From NCBI GenBank assembly GCA_037147235.1, contig JBAWVO010000041.1, positions 1 to 30,104 on the forward strand: 30,104 bases of DNA. Reading direction: 5' to 3'. Position numbers and translations under genes: made by a program. The notes beneath the pieces are model-generated. The model saw nothing but the letters and a program-made list of their open reading frames with translations, searched no databases and was not told where the DNA came from. This stretch comes from JANXQG01 sp037147235. GTDB lineage: Bacteria; Planctomycetota; Planctomycetia; Pirellulales; Thermoguttaceae. Below are positions 8,139-15,173 of this stretch, one piece after another; positions within the stretch are counted from its first letter, which is position 1; each line of letters opens with the position of its first letter.

Positions 8139-10565
8139 ATGACTCGTTGCAACGTCGGATTGTTGATTTTCGCAATGGCTATTGGTCTGATACAAGCGGT
8201 CGGTTGTGACAAGCCGTCCAACACATCCGGAGCGGATGCCAAGGCATCCGGATCGCCGGTTTCCAGCGTTCCACTGACGGCACAAGGCGTGCTCGAGAAG
8301 ATGGCCGCCACTTACAAGAACGCATCGAGCTATGAAGACTTTGGTACCCTGGAGTTTCGCACGGACCCAACGCAAGAGCGCAGCGACACCCGCGTCAACT
8401 TTTCCGTGGCACTCCAAAGGCCCAACAAACTGCGGGTCGAGTTCTTCAACGGCATGGTGATTTGTGATGGCAAGCAGTGGTGCGCCAGGTGCGAGCTTGT
8501 GCCGGGGCAGGCCGTGCTTCGCGAAGCGCCGCCCAAGCTCAGCCTGGACATTCTGCGGGCCGATGACTTGCTCTATTCCGCGCTGAATGGCGGTGGGCAA
8601 GTGCCGTCACCGCAGTTCCAACTGCTCTTGGAAGACAATCCCATTAAGAACCTGTTAAATGGTTCGCAGGATGTCACTCTCGACGAGCCAGGCCGGCTAG
8701 GTGACTTTGAATGTTATCGCGTCCGCGTGAATTTGCCGGAAGGTTCCCAATACTTCTGGATCGATCAGAAAACCTTTGCCTTGCGTCAGTTCGTGGTGCC
8801 GATTGCCAACGGACCCCAACCGACCGAAGAGGGCAAACCGTCCAAGCCGCTCTGGCTCGTGTTCAATCTCGAGCGAGCACGCTTGGGAGGCGATATTGAT
8901 CCGAAGGCATTTCAGTTTGACATTGCCGATGGCGTGAAAAAGACGCGGGCACTCGTGCAAGCGGGGCCCTATGAACTGTTGGGCCAGAAATTGCCCGAGT
9001 TCAAGTTTGTCGACCTCCAAGGCAAGCCCTGGAGCAGTCAAAGTCTTGCGGGCAAGGCGGCTGTGATCCATTTTTGGCGAACCGATGCCACGGAGGGGGA
9101 GCCGATGATTCCAATGATCGAACAGTTGTACGCAAAATACAAGGACAACGACAAGGTAGCCGTGCTGGCCGTGAGCCTCGACCCTCCAGACACACCGGCG
9201 AAAACGCTTGAGGATGCGGAAAAGCAGTTAAAAATGACCGTGCCGCTTTTGCGAGACAACGGCATGGAGGCCCGCGAGCGGCTGAAGATCGTTGGGCCAC
9301 CGACCACGCTCTTCATTGACGCCAAGGGAGTACTCCAGGATTGCAACTCCGATTTCAGCCAGGTAGCTGCTGCCGCGGCACCCCGCAAGCTGGAAAGGCT
9401 TCTGGCGGGCGAGGATCTCGCCAAGCAGGCAATCGAGGAGTTTCAGCAGCGATCCAAGGAGATTGAAAGAGGAGTCGATATGCAGTTTTCGGGCGAGGCC
9501 TTGACCACTACCGTGCAGCAAGTCAAAGCCACACCTGCGGCGACTAAGAGCGAACCGAAGAAGTTTCTCCTGAAATCGCGATGGAAGTGTACTGCGGTTC
9601 ATCCGGCTGGAAACATCTTGGTTACCCAGGAGATTGGCGGCTCACCGCGAATTTTCGTCATCGACGGATTCAGGTCGGTGAGCGAACTCGGCGCGGATGG
9701 CAAGCTGGTCGCCAACTACAAATCGAAGATCACCAAGGACGAGTTTTTCATTAATTTGCGCTCGGCCGTTGGGCGCGATGGCAAGCGGTACTTCGCGACT
9801 TTTGCTCCCACCGAGCAGCGGTTCCATCTGTTCGACGAAAAGTTCAACCCTGTTTTAAGCTATCCGGCCGATGCCCTGGAAAATCGCCATGCAGGCATCG
9901 GCGATGTCGAACTGGGCGATCTGAACGGCGATGGCGTACTCAATGCCTTCGTCGGTTTTGCCGGCACGGTCGGCGTGAAATGCGTTTCTTTGCAGGGCAC
10001 ACTGATCTGGTCCTGCCGCAACAGCCTATTCAACGTCAGTCGCGTCCTGCCCGGTCCGGCCGATGGCCAGGGGCACCGCGAATTGTACTGCGTGAGCGAT
10101 GGCAATTCGCTGGCCATGCTCGACGCCAAGGGCCAGTTGCGCGACGCGGCAAAAATCCCCGGCAGAGGAATCTTGCGATCGTTCCTGCACGCCGATCTGA
10201 CCGGCAACGGCCAGGAGAGTTGGTGCGGTGTTGCATTCGCGCCCGACAGCCAGCAGACCAGCGGACAATTCACCGCCATGGGCATCAGCCCCAGTGGCGA
10301 GGTGCAGTGGAAATATGCTCTCCCCGCAGGTACGCAGCAGTCGGTCGAATCGGTCGTTGTTGGCCGCCTTCTTCCCGGCACGGCGCGGCAATGGCTCCTG
10401 CCGGGTAGCGATGGTTCGATCCACATTCTCGCAGCCGACGGCGCGCCGATCGACCGCTTCAACTACGGCGAGCAAGTCAGCGGCCTAGCCACGGTGGAGA
10501 TCGAAGGCAAGCCGGCACTCTTGATCAGTTCGGCCAACGGCGTGGAAGCACTGCGGGTGGAGTAG
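8139..10565 (+). CDS. Lipoprotein with LolA/DUF2092-like, CxxC-less thioredoxin-like and FG-GAP-like domains
   Basis: An envelope lipoprotein of 808 residues whose role is not known. The ATG at 8139 is chosen because it starts a lipoprotein signal with lipobox-like QAVG-Cys23; the in-frame start at 7956 would add 61 residues encoded by a repeat. Residues about 45-270 resemble the LolA/DUF2092 fold (LEKMAATYKNASSYEDFGTLEF, VICDGKQW, YFWIDQKTFALRQF). Residues about 280-430 are a TlpA/AhpC-like thioredoxin fold (LGQKLPEFKFVDLQGKPW, VIHFWRTD, GPPTTLFIDAKGVL), but the place of WCxxC reads FWRTDATEG with no cysteine, so it cannot do thiol redox chemistry there. The C-terminal part (about 475-808) looks like a repeat-rich beta propeller with a calcium-site-like DLNGDGVLN. 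This points to binding or sensing at the cell envelope, as an inference. No ribosome site is obvious. Confidence 0.85.
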   Translation: MTRCNVGLLIFAMAIGLIQAVGCDKPSNTSGADAKASGSPVSSVPLTAQGVLEKMAATYKNASSYEDFGTLEFRTDPTQERSDTRVNFSVALQRPNKLRVEFFNGMVICDGKQWCARCELVPGQAVLREAPPKLSLDILRADDLLYSALNGGGQVPSPQFQLLLEDNPIKNLLNGSQDVTLDEPGRLGDFECYRVRVNLPEGSQYFWIDQKTFALRQFVVPIANGPQPTEEGKPSKPLWLVFNLERARLGGDIDPKAFQFDIADGVKKTRALVQAGPYELLGQKLPEFKFVDLQGKPWSSQSLAGKAAVIHFWRTDATEGEPMIPMIEQLYAKYKDNDKVAVLAVSLDPPDTPAKTLEDAEKQLKMTVPLLRDNGMEARERLKIVGPPTTLFIDAKGVLQDCNSDFSQVAAAAAPRKLERLLAGEDLAKQAIEEFQQRSKEIERGVDMQFSGEALTTTVQQVKATPAATKSEPKKFLLKSRWKCTAVHPAGNILVTQEIGGSPRIFVIDGFRSVSELGADGKLVANYKSKITKDEFFINLRSAVGRDGKRYFATFAPTEQRFHLFDEKFNPVLSYPADALENRHAGIGDVELGDLNGDGVLNAFVGFAGTVGVKCVSLQGTLIWSCRNSLFNVSRVLPGPADGQGHRELYCVSDGNSLAMLDAKGQLRDAAKIPGRGILRSFLHADLTGNGQESWCGVAFAPDSQQTSGQFTAMGISPSGEVQWKYALPAGTQQSVESVVVGRLLPGTARQWLLPGSDGSIHILAADGAPIDRFNYGEQVSGLATVEIEGKPALLISSANGVEALRVE

Positions 10566-10587
10566 GGTGGGGAACAGCAAGTACTTA

Positions 10588-10697
10588 GGATCGGCGCATC
10601 AATAAGTGTCGCAAGAAAAGTAGCAGGCACACTCCGTGTGCCGTCCGTCCCCGCTCGGCGAGTGGGCAAAACACGACAGTTATTTATGCGCCGATCC
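10588..10697 (+). repeat. 110-bp MITE-like element, copy A, with TTA target duplication
   Basis: The ends are inverted repeats: GGATCGGCGCATCAATAAG on the left matches the reverse complement of TTATTTATGCGCCGATCC on the right almost perfectly. TTA directly precedes (10585-10587) and directly follows (10698-10700), as expected for a 3-bp target duplication. It contains the hairpin GGCACAC-TCC-GTGTGCC (10626-10642). A second copy of the same length lies in the opposite orientation at 12768-12877. It carries no coding sequence. It sits between the convergent ends of the lipoprotein gene and the glycoside hydrolase gene. Confidence 0.85.
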
Positions 10698-10710
10698 TTA
10701 TCCGTTGCCG

Positions 10711-12750
10711 TCACAAAACCAGGATAACCGATTGCCGACCCTTGAGTTGGAGTTGAAGCCGGCCGGGGGCCTTGGTTTCTGCCATGCGGATTGTGCCGGT
10801 GGCCGGGTCCAGCATTTGCCACGTGCCTGAGTCGCCAACCTGCAAATCGCCGTCGTAGGCGGTGGTTCCGACGTTCACGATCAGCAAGATCGTGTGGCCA
10901 TCTCGCGCAAAGCGTCCCAAGGCAATCGCGGAGGATGGCGGGGAAATCCGGTACTGCGATTGTGCGGTGGCAGCGGTGGCAAATCGTTTGGGAGCAAGCA
11001 GAGCGTCCGGCGGGCAGGCAAGAACCCCGCCACCCTGCCGGCGGAATCGCTCGACCACGGCGGCCGATTTCGGCTCCAGTTCGGCACCCTCGGGCAGAAG
11101 AATCGTTTCAAAGGAATGCTCGCCGAGGATCAACTTCCCGTCCGGCGATACTGCGGCTGCGGCGAGATTCTCGTGGTCGATGAGGAGGAAAGGAACCTGA
11201 TGCTGCTGGAGCGTCTGTCCCATTTGCATGAACGAGGCCACGATCCGCTGTGCCCGCGGCGATTGCGATTCCAGTTGTAGCGGCCCAGCAACCGGGAGAT
11301 ACTCAGCCCACAGATCGTAGATTGGATAGTAGAGCAGAACCTTGGAATCCAATCGGGCCGGCTTGAGGATCGCGTTGAGTCGGCCGACGTAATCGCAATA
11401 GGCTCGATACTCTTGGGGCGATCGTGCGGCGAGTTTGTAGTAAAGCATGAAATCCGTCACACCCCAGGCCGCCTGCCAAGCTGCGGTGGCCTGCATGTCG
11501 GCGATCGACGCTGGGGCGTGGCCGCCCAGGGTCTCGATGAAATCGCTTACCTCGGTCATCACGCGCCGTCGGCCATGAAGCGCAGCCGCCGAACTCGGCA
11601 TTGCGGCCGTCATCCAGCCGTCCCTTAGAACCTGCTCGGGATTTGAGGTAAGCAGGTCCATTCCCGGGATGTCCATGCGGCCGAGAGCCTTGAGTCCATT
11701 TCCCTCTAGGGTCGCGTGATGCATTAGAACCTCCTCCCAAAGACCATGGCCGGAGGATGCTATCCCGTGCGCGTGGCACCAGTGCTGAATCGCACCAAAA
11801 TACCGATCGGCGACCAGGTCGGCTACGAGCGACCAGAACTGCCGCCGCACCCTGCGATCTTCGGGCGATTGGCCGGCAAACAGGCTCTGCCGTCGCGGCA
11901 AGAGGTCCTCGCCAAATCGTTTCTGGTAACATTGCGGCAGGTCGCTGCACCAGGGCACTGCCGGTAGCGGTTGTACCGCCGGGTCGAGCGGGTCAACCAC
12001 CGGAACCTTGGCACGGACCTTCTCGGACAACGAGCCTAGATTGACGGTGATCAACGAAGGCTCGTCCGTGAACATCGCCTGCACGGTGCGGCCGAAATAG
12101 GGCTTCAGTCGCTGGAAATAGGCTTCGTGGGTCTTTTTAATGAACGCCCGCGTTGCTTGCTCTTCCAACAGATTGATGTAGCGCCTTGCGGCATAAAAGT
12201 TATTGCTGGCGTGGGTATGCTCATAGGCGGCGCGGATCAGAAGCGGATCACTCCGGCTGGCATCAAACGCCAGTTCGGTTGCCTCCAAGGCCCGATTTTC
12301 CCGCAGCACTTGGCCGCCGGCAGCACCGCTGGGATAGCCCTGTTCGTCGTAGAGCCATACGACCATGCCGAGCTTGTCGCACCGATCCACCCCGGCAAGA
12401 AGGTTTTTCCAGTTCTCTTCGGAATCCATGTAGCCGTGAAAAGCCACGTTGCAAACCACGCCGCCCAGCCCGCAGTCTTTGTAGTACTGCATCGAGTCCG
12501 ATTTCCGCCGGCCGGGGCTGCTCCCGGCAACCATCTGTTCAACGCCCTCCGGCAAGGCGGCACGTGGGTCGATCCCATGAATGATTTGCAGTGGCCGGTT
12601 CGTCATGGGTGGCTGGTTCCAATCCGCCAGCCAGCCGGCAGGAAGGGGGGGCGGGTCGATGCCAGGCTTGTCGGCACCGAATACCCCTTGAAGGCTTACC
12701 CATCCCAGCACCGCTGCCAGCCCGATTACCCAAATCCATGTTCGTTTCAT
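10711..12750 (-). CDS. Secreted GH106-like glycoside hydrolase
   Basis: Probable exported glycosidase of the alpha-L-rhamnosidase (GH106) type or a close relative; the exact sugar cannot be read from sequence. Residues 1-25 form a signal peptide (MKRTWIWVIGLAAVLGW...VFGA). The barrel shows VVWLYDEQGYPSGAAGG (130-146) and MFTDEPS with Glu230, both typical of the family, and the YINLLEEQATRAFI-x-THEAYFQR segment (about 191-213). Further on are GHGLWEEV and DLLTSNPEQV, and the last 120 residues look like a beta-sandwich end. At 679 residues it is shorter than many GH106 enzymes (around 1000), so accessory domains are missing. The gene is bracketed by two inverted 110-bp MITE-like elements. Only a weak purine-rich stretch precedes the ATG. 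Confidence 0.78.
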   Translation of the reverse strand: MKRTWIWVIGLAAVLGWVSLQGVFGADKPGIDPPPLPAGWLADWNQPPMTNRPLQIIHGIDPRAALPEGVEQMVAGSSPGRRKSDSMQYYKDCGLGGVVCNVAFHGYMDSEENWKNLLAGVDRCDKLGMVVWLYDEQGYPSGAAGGQVLRENRALEATELAFDASRSDPLLIRAAYEHTHASNNFYAARRYINLLEEQATRAFIKKTHEAYFQRLKPYFGRTVQAMFTDEPSLITVNLGSLSEKVRAKVPVVDPLDPAVQPLPAVPWCSDLPQCYQKRFGEDLLPRRQSLFAGQSPEDRRVRRQFWSLVADLVADRYFGAIQHWCHAHGIASSGHGLWEEVLMHHATLEGNGLKALGRMDIPGMDLLTSNPEQVLRDGWMTAAMPSSAAALHGRRRVMTEVSDFIETLGGHAPASIADMQATAAWQAAWGVTDFMLYYKLAARSPQEYRAYCDYVGRLNAILKPARLDSKVLLYYPIYDLWAEYLPVAGPLQLESQSPRAQRIVASFMQMGQTLQQHQVPFLLIDHENLAAAAVSPDGKLILGEHSFETILLPEGAELEPKSAAVVERFRRQGGGVLACPPDALLAPKRFATAATAQSQYRISPPSSAIALGRFARDGHTILLIVNVGTTAYDGDLQVGDSGTWQMLDPATGTIRMAETKAPGRLQLQLKGRQSVILVL

Positions 12751-12767
12751 ATTTCACTTTCATCTAA

Positions 12768-12877
12768 GGATCAGCGAACCAATAACTGTCATGTTTTGTG
12801 CATTCGCTGAGATGGGGCGGACGGCACACGGAGTGTGCCTGCTACTTTTCTTGCGACACTTATTGATCTGCCGATAT
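12768..12877 (-). repeat. 110-bp MITE-like element, copy B, overlapping the end of mutY
   Basis: Reverse-oriented copy of the element at 10588-10697: same 110-base length, about 85% identical by eye, with 48 consecutive identical bases through the central part. TAA precedes (12765-12767) and follows (12878-12880); seen in the element's own orientation this is TTA, the same target as copy A. It fills nearly all of the gap between mutY and the glycoside hydrolase. Its end overlaps mutY and supplies the last codons and the TAA stop. Confidence 0.85.
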
Positions 12878-13981
12878 TAACTTCGATACCAGCCCCGCCA
12901 ATGTCCGGCCAGTGCTGCTCAGGGGATAGTGCTCCAACTCGGCAGGCCGAACCCACTTTTGCACCAGATTTTCCGTCCCGCCACCGTTGTGCGATACATA
13001 CTCGGCATCGTAGCAATCGAGCGTGATGCGAAAACGTGTAACGCTGTGACGTAACGTCTTGCGATGTTTACCGGGCGAGATGGTTACTCCGGTCAAACGC
13101 AACACATGGCCAATAATCTCGCGATGAATCTCAGCTTCTTTTTCGCCTTGGACGGCAAAGCGGGGGAAATCCCACAACCCTGCCCAGCGGCGGCCTTCGG
13201 GCCATCGAATCAAGAGTACACGCCCACGGCGACGGACGAGTACGACCGCCTCGGCAACCTTTTCAAATTGCGGCCGCGGTTTGGGACAAGGAATTTCGTG
13301 CTGTAGCCCGCGTTGCTGCGAATAACACAACCCCAAGGCCGGGCAGACCTCGCAGCCTAGCTCGCGGGGACGGCAGACTTTGCTGCCCAATTCCATTAGG
13401 GCTTGGTTGAAACGGCCGACATCGCGTGACGGCAGCACGGCCTCGGCTGCCGCCCAAAGTAGCTTCTGGCCGGCCGATGACGTGGTTTGGCCGTTGTATG
13501 CCAGCAGCCGAGCAAAAACCCGCACGGTGTTGGCTTCCAGGATCGGCCGCCGCTGATCGAAGGCGATGGAGAGGATTGCTCCCGCTGTGTAGCGGCCGAT
13601 GCCGGGCAGCCCTTCGACGGACTGGGGATCGCAAGGGAAGCAGCCGTCGTAGTCGGCGACGATTCGTCGCGCTGCCTGGTGAAGCTGCCGCGCGCGGCGA
13701 TAGTACCCCAATCCTTCCCAAAGACGCAGGACCACCTGCTCATCCGCTTGGGCCAACGCGAGAATCGTGGGCAAGGCGGTCAGAAATCGCTGGAAGTACG
13801 GCTTGACCGTTTCCACCTGCGTCTGCTGGAGCATGATTTCGCTCAGCCAAACCGCATAAGGGTCGCGTGTGCCGCGCCAAGGCAGCTCGCGAGCGTGTTG
13901 GTCATACCATGCACGTAGTTTGCGGCGAAAATTCCGCAGCCATGCTGAGTCAAAAGGTAATGCTTCCTCGGTCGCCGTCAT
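12860..13981 (-). CDS. mutY: A/G-specific adenine DNA glycosylase MutY, with Glu in place of the catalytic Asp
   Basis: Base-excision repair enzyme that removes adenine paired with 8-oxoguanine. The 373-residue protein has the catalytic Glu48 in VWLSEIMLQQTQV and the helix-hairpin-helix LPGIGRYTAGAILSIA (about 125-140). Its four-cysteine iron-sulfur site is C203-x6-C210-x2-C213-x5-C219. The C-terminal Nudix-like domain (from about 235, AVVLVRRRGRVLLIRWPEG) recognises 8-oxoguanine in the family. In E. coli the segment after the HhH is ILDGNVKRVLAR with catalytic Asp138; here it is ILEANTVRVFAR, with Glu149 in that position. This may be a lineage variant rather than a defect. The stop codon falls inside a MITE-like repeat, so the original C-terminus may have been a little different. 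The gene is divergent from the small lipoprotein at 14206. Confidence 0.94.
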   Translation of the reverse strand: MTATEEALPFDSAWLRNFRRKLRAWYDQHARELPWRGTRDPYAVWLSEIMLQQTQVETVKPYFQRFLTALPTILALAQADEQVVLRLWEGLGYYRRARQLHQAARRIVADYDGCFPCDPQSVEGLPGIGRYTAGAILSIAFDQRRPILEANTVRVFARLLAYNGQTTSSAGQKLLWAAAEAVLPSRDVGRFNQALMELGSKVCRPRELGCEVCPALGLCYSQQRGLQHEIPCPKPRPQFEKVAEAVVLVRRRGRVLLIRWPEGRRWAGLWDFPRFAVQGEKEAEIHREIIGHVLRLTGVTISPGKHRKTLRHSVTRFRITLDCYDAEYVSHNGGGTENLVQKWVRPAELEHYPLSSTGRTLAGLVSKLISADQ

Positions 13982-14205
13982 GGCAGCTTATCGTAGGGAT
14001 AAGGGTGGGAGTGAATAATCCTGGTTAAAGTCTGAGTCGCGGCAAGACGATAAGCTAGGTGCCGATTGTATCGAGTATAACGCCTGTGAGCACAATGCGG
14101 AAGCAGGCAATTGGATAAGATGTGCGATCTAAACAGGATTACATGATTTGTGGAGTCTCGTCCTCAAATCGCGAAAGTCCGTTGGAAAACAGACGGGGGT
14201 GGCCC

Positions 14206-14439
14206 ATGACGGTCTCGAATACTGGTCGCCGCAGTTGGCGAGTTTGTTTACTTGGCCTGGGATTGATTTCGATCCTTGGACTGACCGGCTGCCAGATGGA
14301 CATCGGCGGCCAAACTCTGCCCAGTCCCTACTATTTACAAGACGACGTACAGTACTTCCCGCCGGGAACCCAGTTCCCGCTCAGTAGGGAGGCGGCTGCC
14401 CAAAAGGCGGTGTCGCAGGAAGAGATCCAGCGACGGTAG
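14206..14439 (+). CDS. Small lipoprotein of unknown function
   Basis: A 77-residue protein with a basic N-terminus (RRSWR), a hydrophobic stretch and a lipobox ending LGLTG-Cys29, so it should be lipid-anchored in the envelope. The mature part is short and ends in a helical, charged tail; it contains PSPYYLQDDVQYFPPGTQFP. The ATG at 14206 is preferred over an in-frame ATG at 14122 because it gives a proper signal peptide. Short Pro/Tyr-rich lipoproteins like this occur in planctomycetes, but I cannot name the family. It stands alone: mutY is divergent upstream and a repeat follows 17 bases after the stop. Confidence 0.72.
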   Translation: MTVSNTGRRSWRVCLLGLGLISILGLTGCQMDIGGQTLPSPYYLQDDVQYFPPGTQFPLSREAAAQKAVSQEEIQRR

Positions 14440-14456
14440 TGCCCGTCCAAAAATAA

Positions 14457-14529
14457 TTTGTGGTGCAGGCGTCTCGCCTGCCCAAGATGTTGTGGTTGAA
14501 CCAGGCAGGCGAGACGCCCGCACCACAAA
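14457..14529. repeat. 26-bp inverted repeat pair
   Basis: The left arm 14457-14482 and the right arm 14504-14529 are reverse complements with one mismatch in 26. Both contain GCGTCTCGCCTGCC or its complement, ending in GGCAGGCGAGACGC form on the right. Each arm can also fold on itself (GCAGGCG-TCT-CGCCTGC). The 21-base spacer has no special features. It may act as a terminator for the small lipoprotein gene, but no T-run follows. It is more likely an intergenic repeat. Confidence 0.75.
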
Positions 14530-14735
14530 CTTGGCGGAGAGCCGAAATAACGATTTACTGCCGAGCGCTGCGAGGGAACGTCGGTACGTGGCTGCGTCGT
14601 TGGGGACGATGTGGAGCGTGCAGCCGATCCTAAGCAGCGGGGGGACGGCACGCGTGCGCGGCTGGCATCCATGACCGAACATCCCAGTTGAAAGTTCGGG
14701 CAGGATGTCAGCAGCGCACGCGATTTTTTTTGGAG

Positions 14736-14754
14736 CGTAGGCTTCCAGCCTACG
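14736..14754. repeat. Short perfect hairpin with TCC loop
   Basis: CGTAGGCT-TCC-AGCCTACG: an 8-bp stem around a TCC loop, 12 bases before the start of the membrane-protein gene. In its mRNA the hairpin would lie very close to the ribosome site, so an effect on translation is possible. It belongs to the same hairpin type as 3-21. Confidence 0.65.
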
Positions 14755-14766
14755 AAAGGGGCCGCC

Positions 14767-15135
14767 ATGCCGGAACTTTCACCTGTTGCCCAGATTTGGG
14801 TACAAGTCGCGTTGATCTGGGTTGGCTTCGGTAGCTTGGCAGGCTTGGTTGCTCGCGCGATCCTTCCGCACAAGGAACCGTCGGGATCCCTGCCCACGCT
14901 GACCTTGGGCATCACCGGCAGCGCGATCGGCCTGGGGCTGCTATCCTGGTTTCAAGGCGGTGGCCCTTCAAATCCTATCAGTCCCCTCGGTTTCTTGGCC
15001 GCCGTGGCCGGGGCTTTTGGGCTGTTGCTTGTCTTTCACTTTCTCCGCATTGTCGTTCATCGCGCGCCGCCGGCGGAGGAAAAGGGAGAGGAAAAGGGAG
15101 AGGAAAAGGGAGAGGGATTGGGGATTAGGGATTAG
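14767..15135 (+). CDS. Small three-helix membrane protein, GlsB/YeaQ-like
   Basis: A 122-residue protein with three predicted membrane segments, at about 10-31, 43-62 and 70-95. The glycine-rich GFGSLAGLVARAILPHKEPSG and TLGITGSAIG segments resemble the GlsB/YeaQ/YmgE (transglycosylase-associated) family of small stress-related membrane proteins. The family match is by pattern only. The C-terminal tail consists of three GEEK-type repeats followed by GLGIRD. It is encoded by a tandem repeat that runs through the stop codon, so the tail is probably a recent extension. The gene converges on the fucosidase gene. Confidence 0.7.
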   Translation: MPELSPVAQIWVQVALIWVGFGSLAGLVARAILPHKEPSGSLPTLTLGITGSAIGLGLLSWFQGGGPSNPISPLGFLAAVAGAFGLLLVFHFLRIVVHRAPPAEEKGEEKGEEKGEGLGIRD

Positions 15136-15140
15136 GGATT
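15076..15140 (+). repeat. Two adjoining tandem repeats at a gene end
   Basis: About three units of GAGGAAAAGGGA (15076-15114) are followed by about three units of GGGATTA or GGGATTG (about 15119-15140). The first array encodes the charged tail of the membrane protein. The second supplies its last codons and the TAG stop, and continues past it. Arrays like this slip easily during replication. Confidence 0.75.
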
Positions 15141-15173
15141 GGCTGGACCCTTTTGCGTTGGATATTGCGGCAT

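Larger units (their letters stand above)
14440..14766. other. Repeat-containing intergenic region
   Basis: This 327-base gap holds an inverted repeat at 14457-14529 and a TCC-loop hairpin at 14736-14754; both are listed separately. Between them (14530-14735) I see no coding signal and no RNA gene. It should also carry the promoter of the membrane-protein gene at 14767. Confidence 0.6.
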
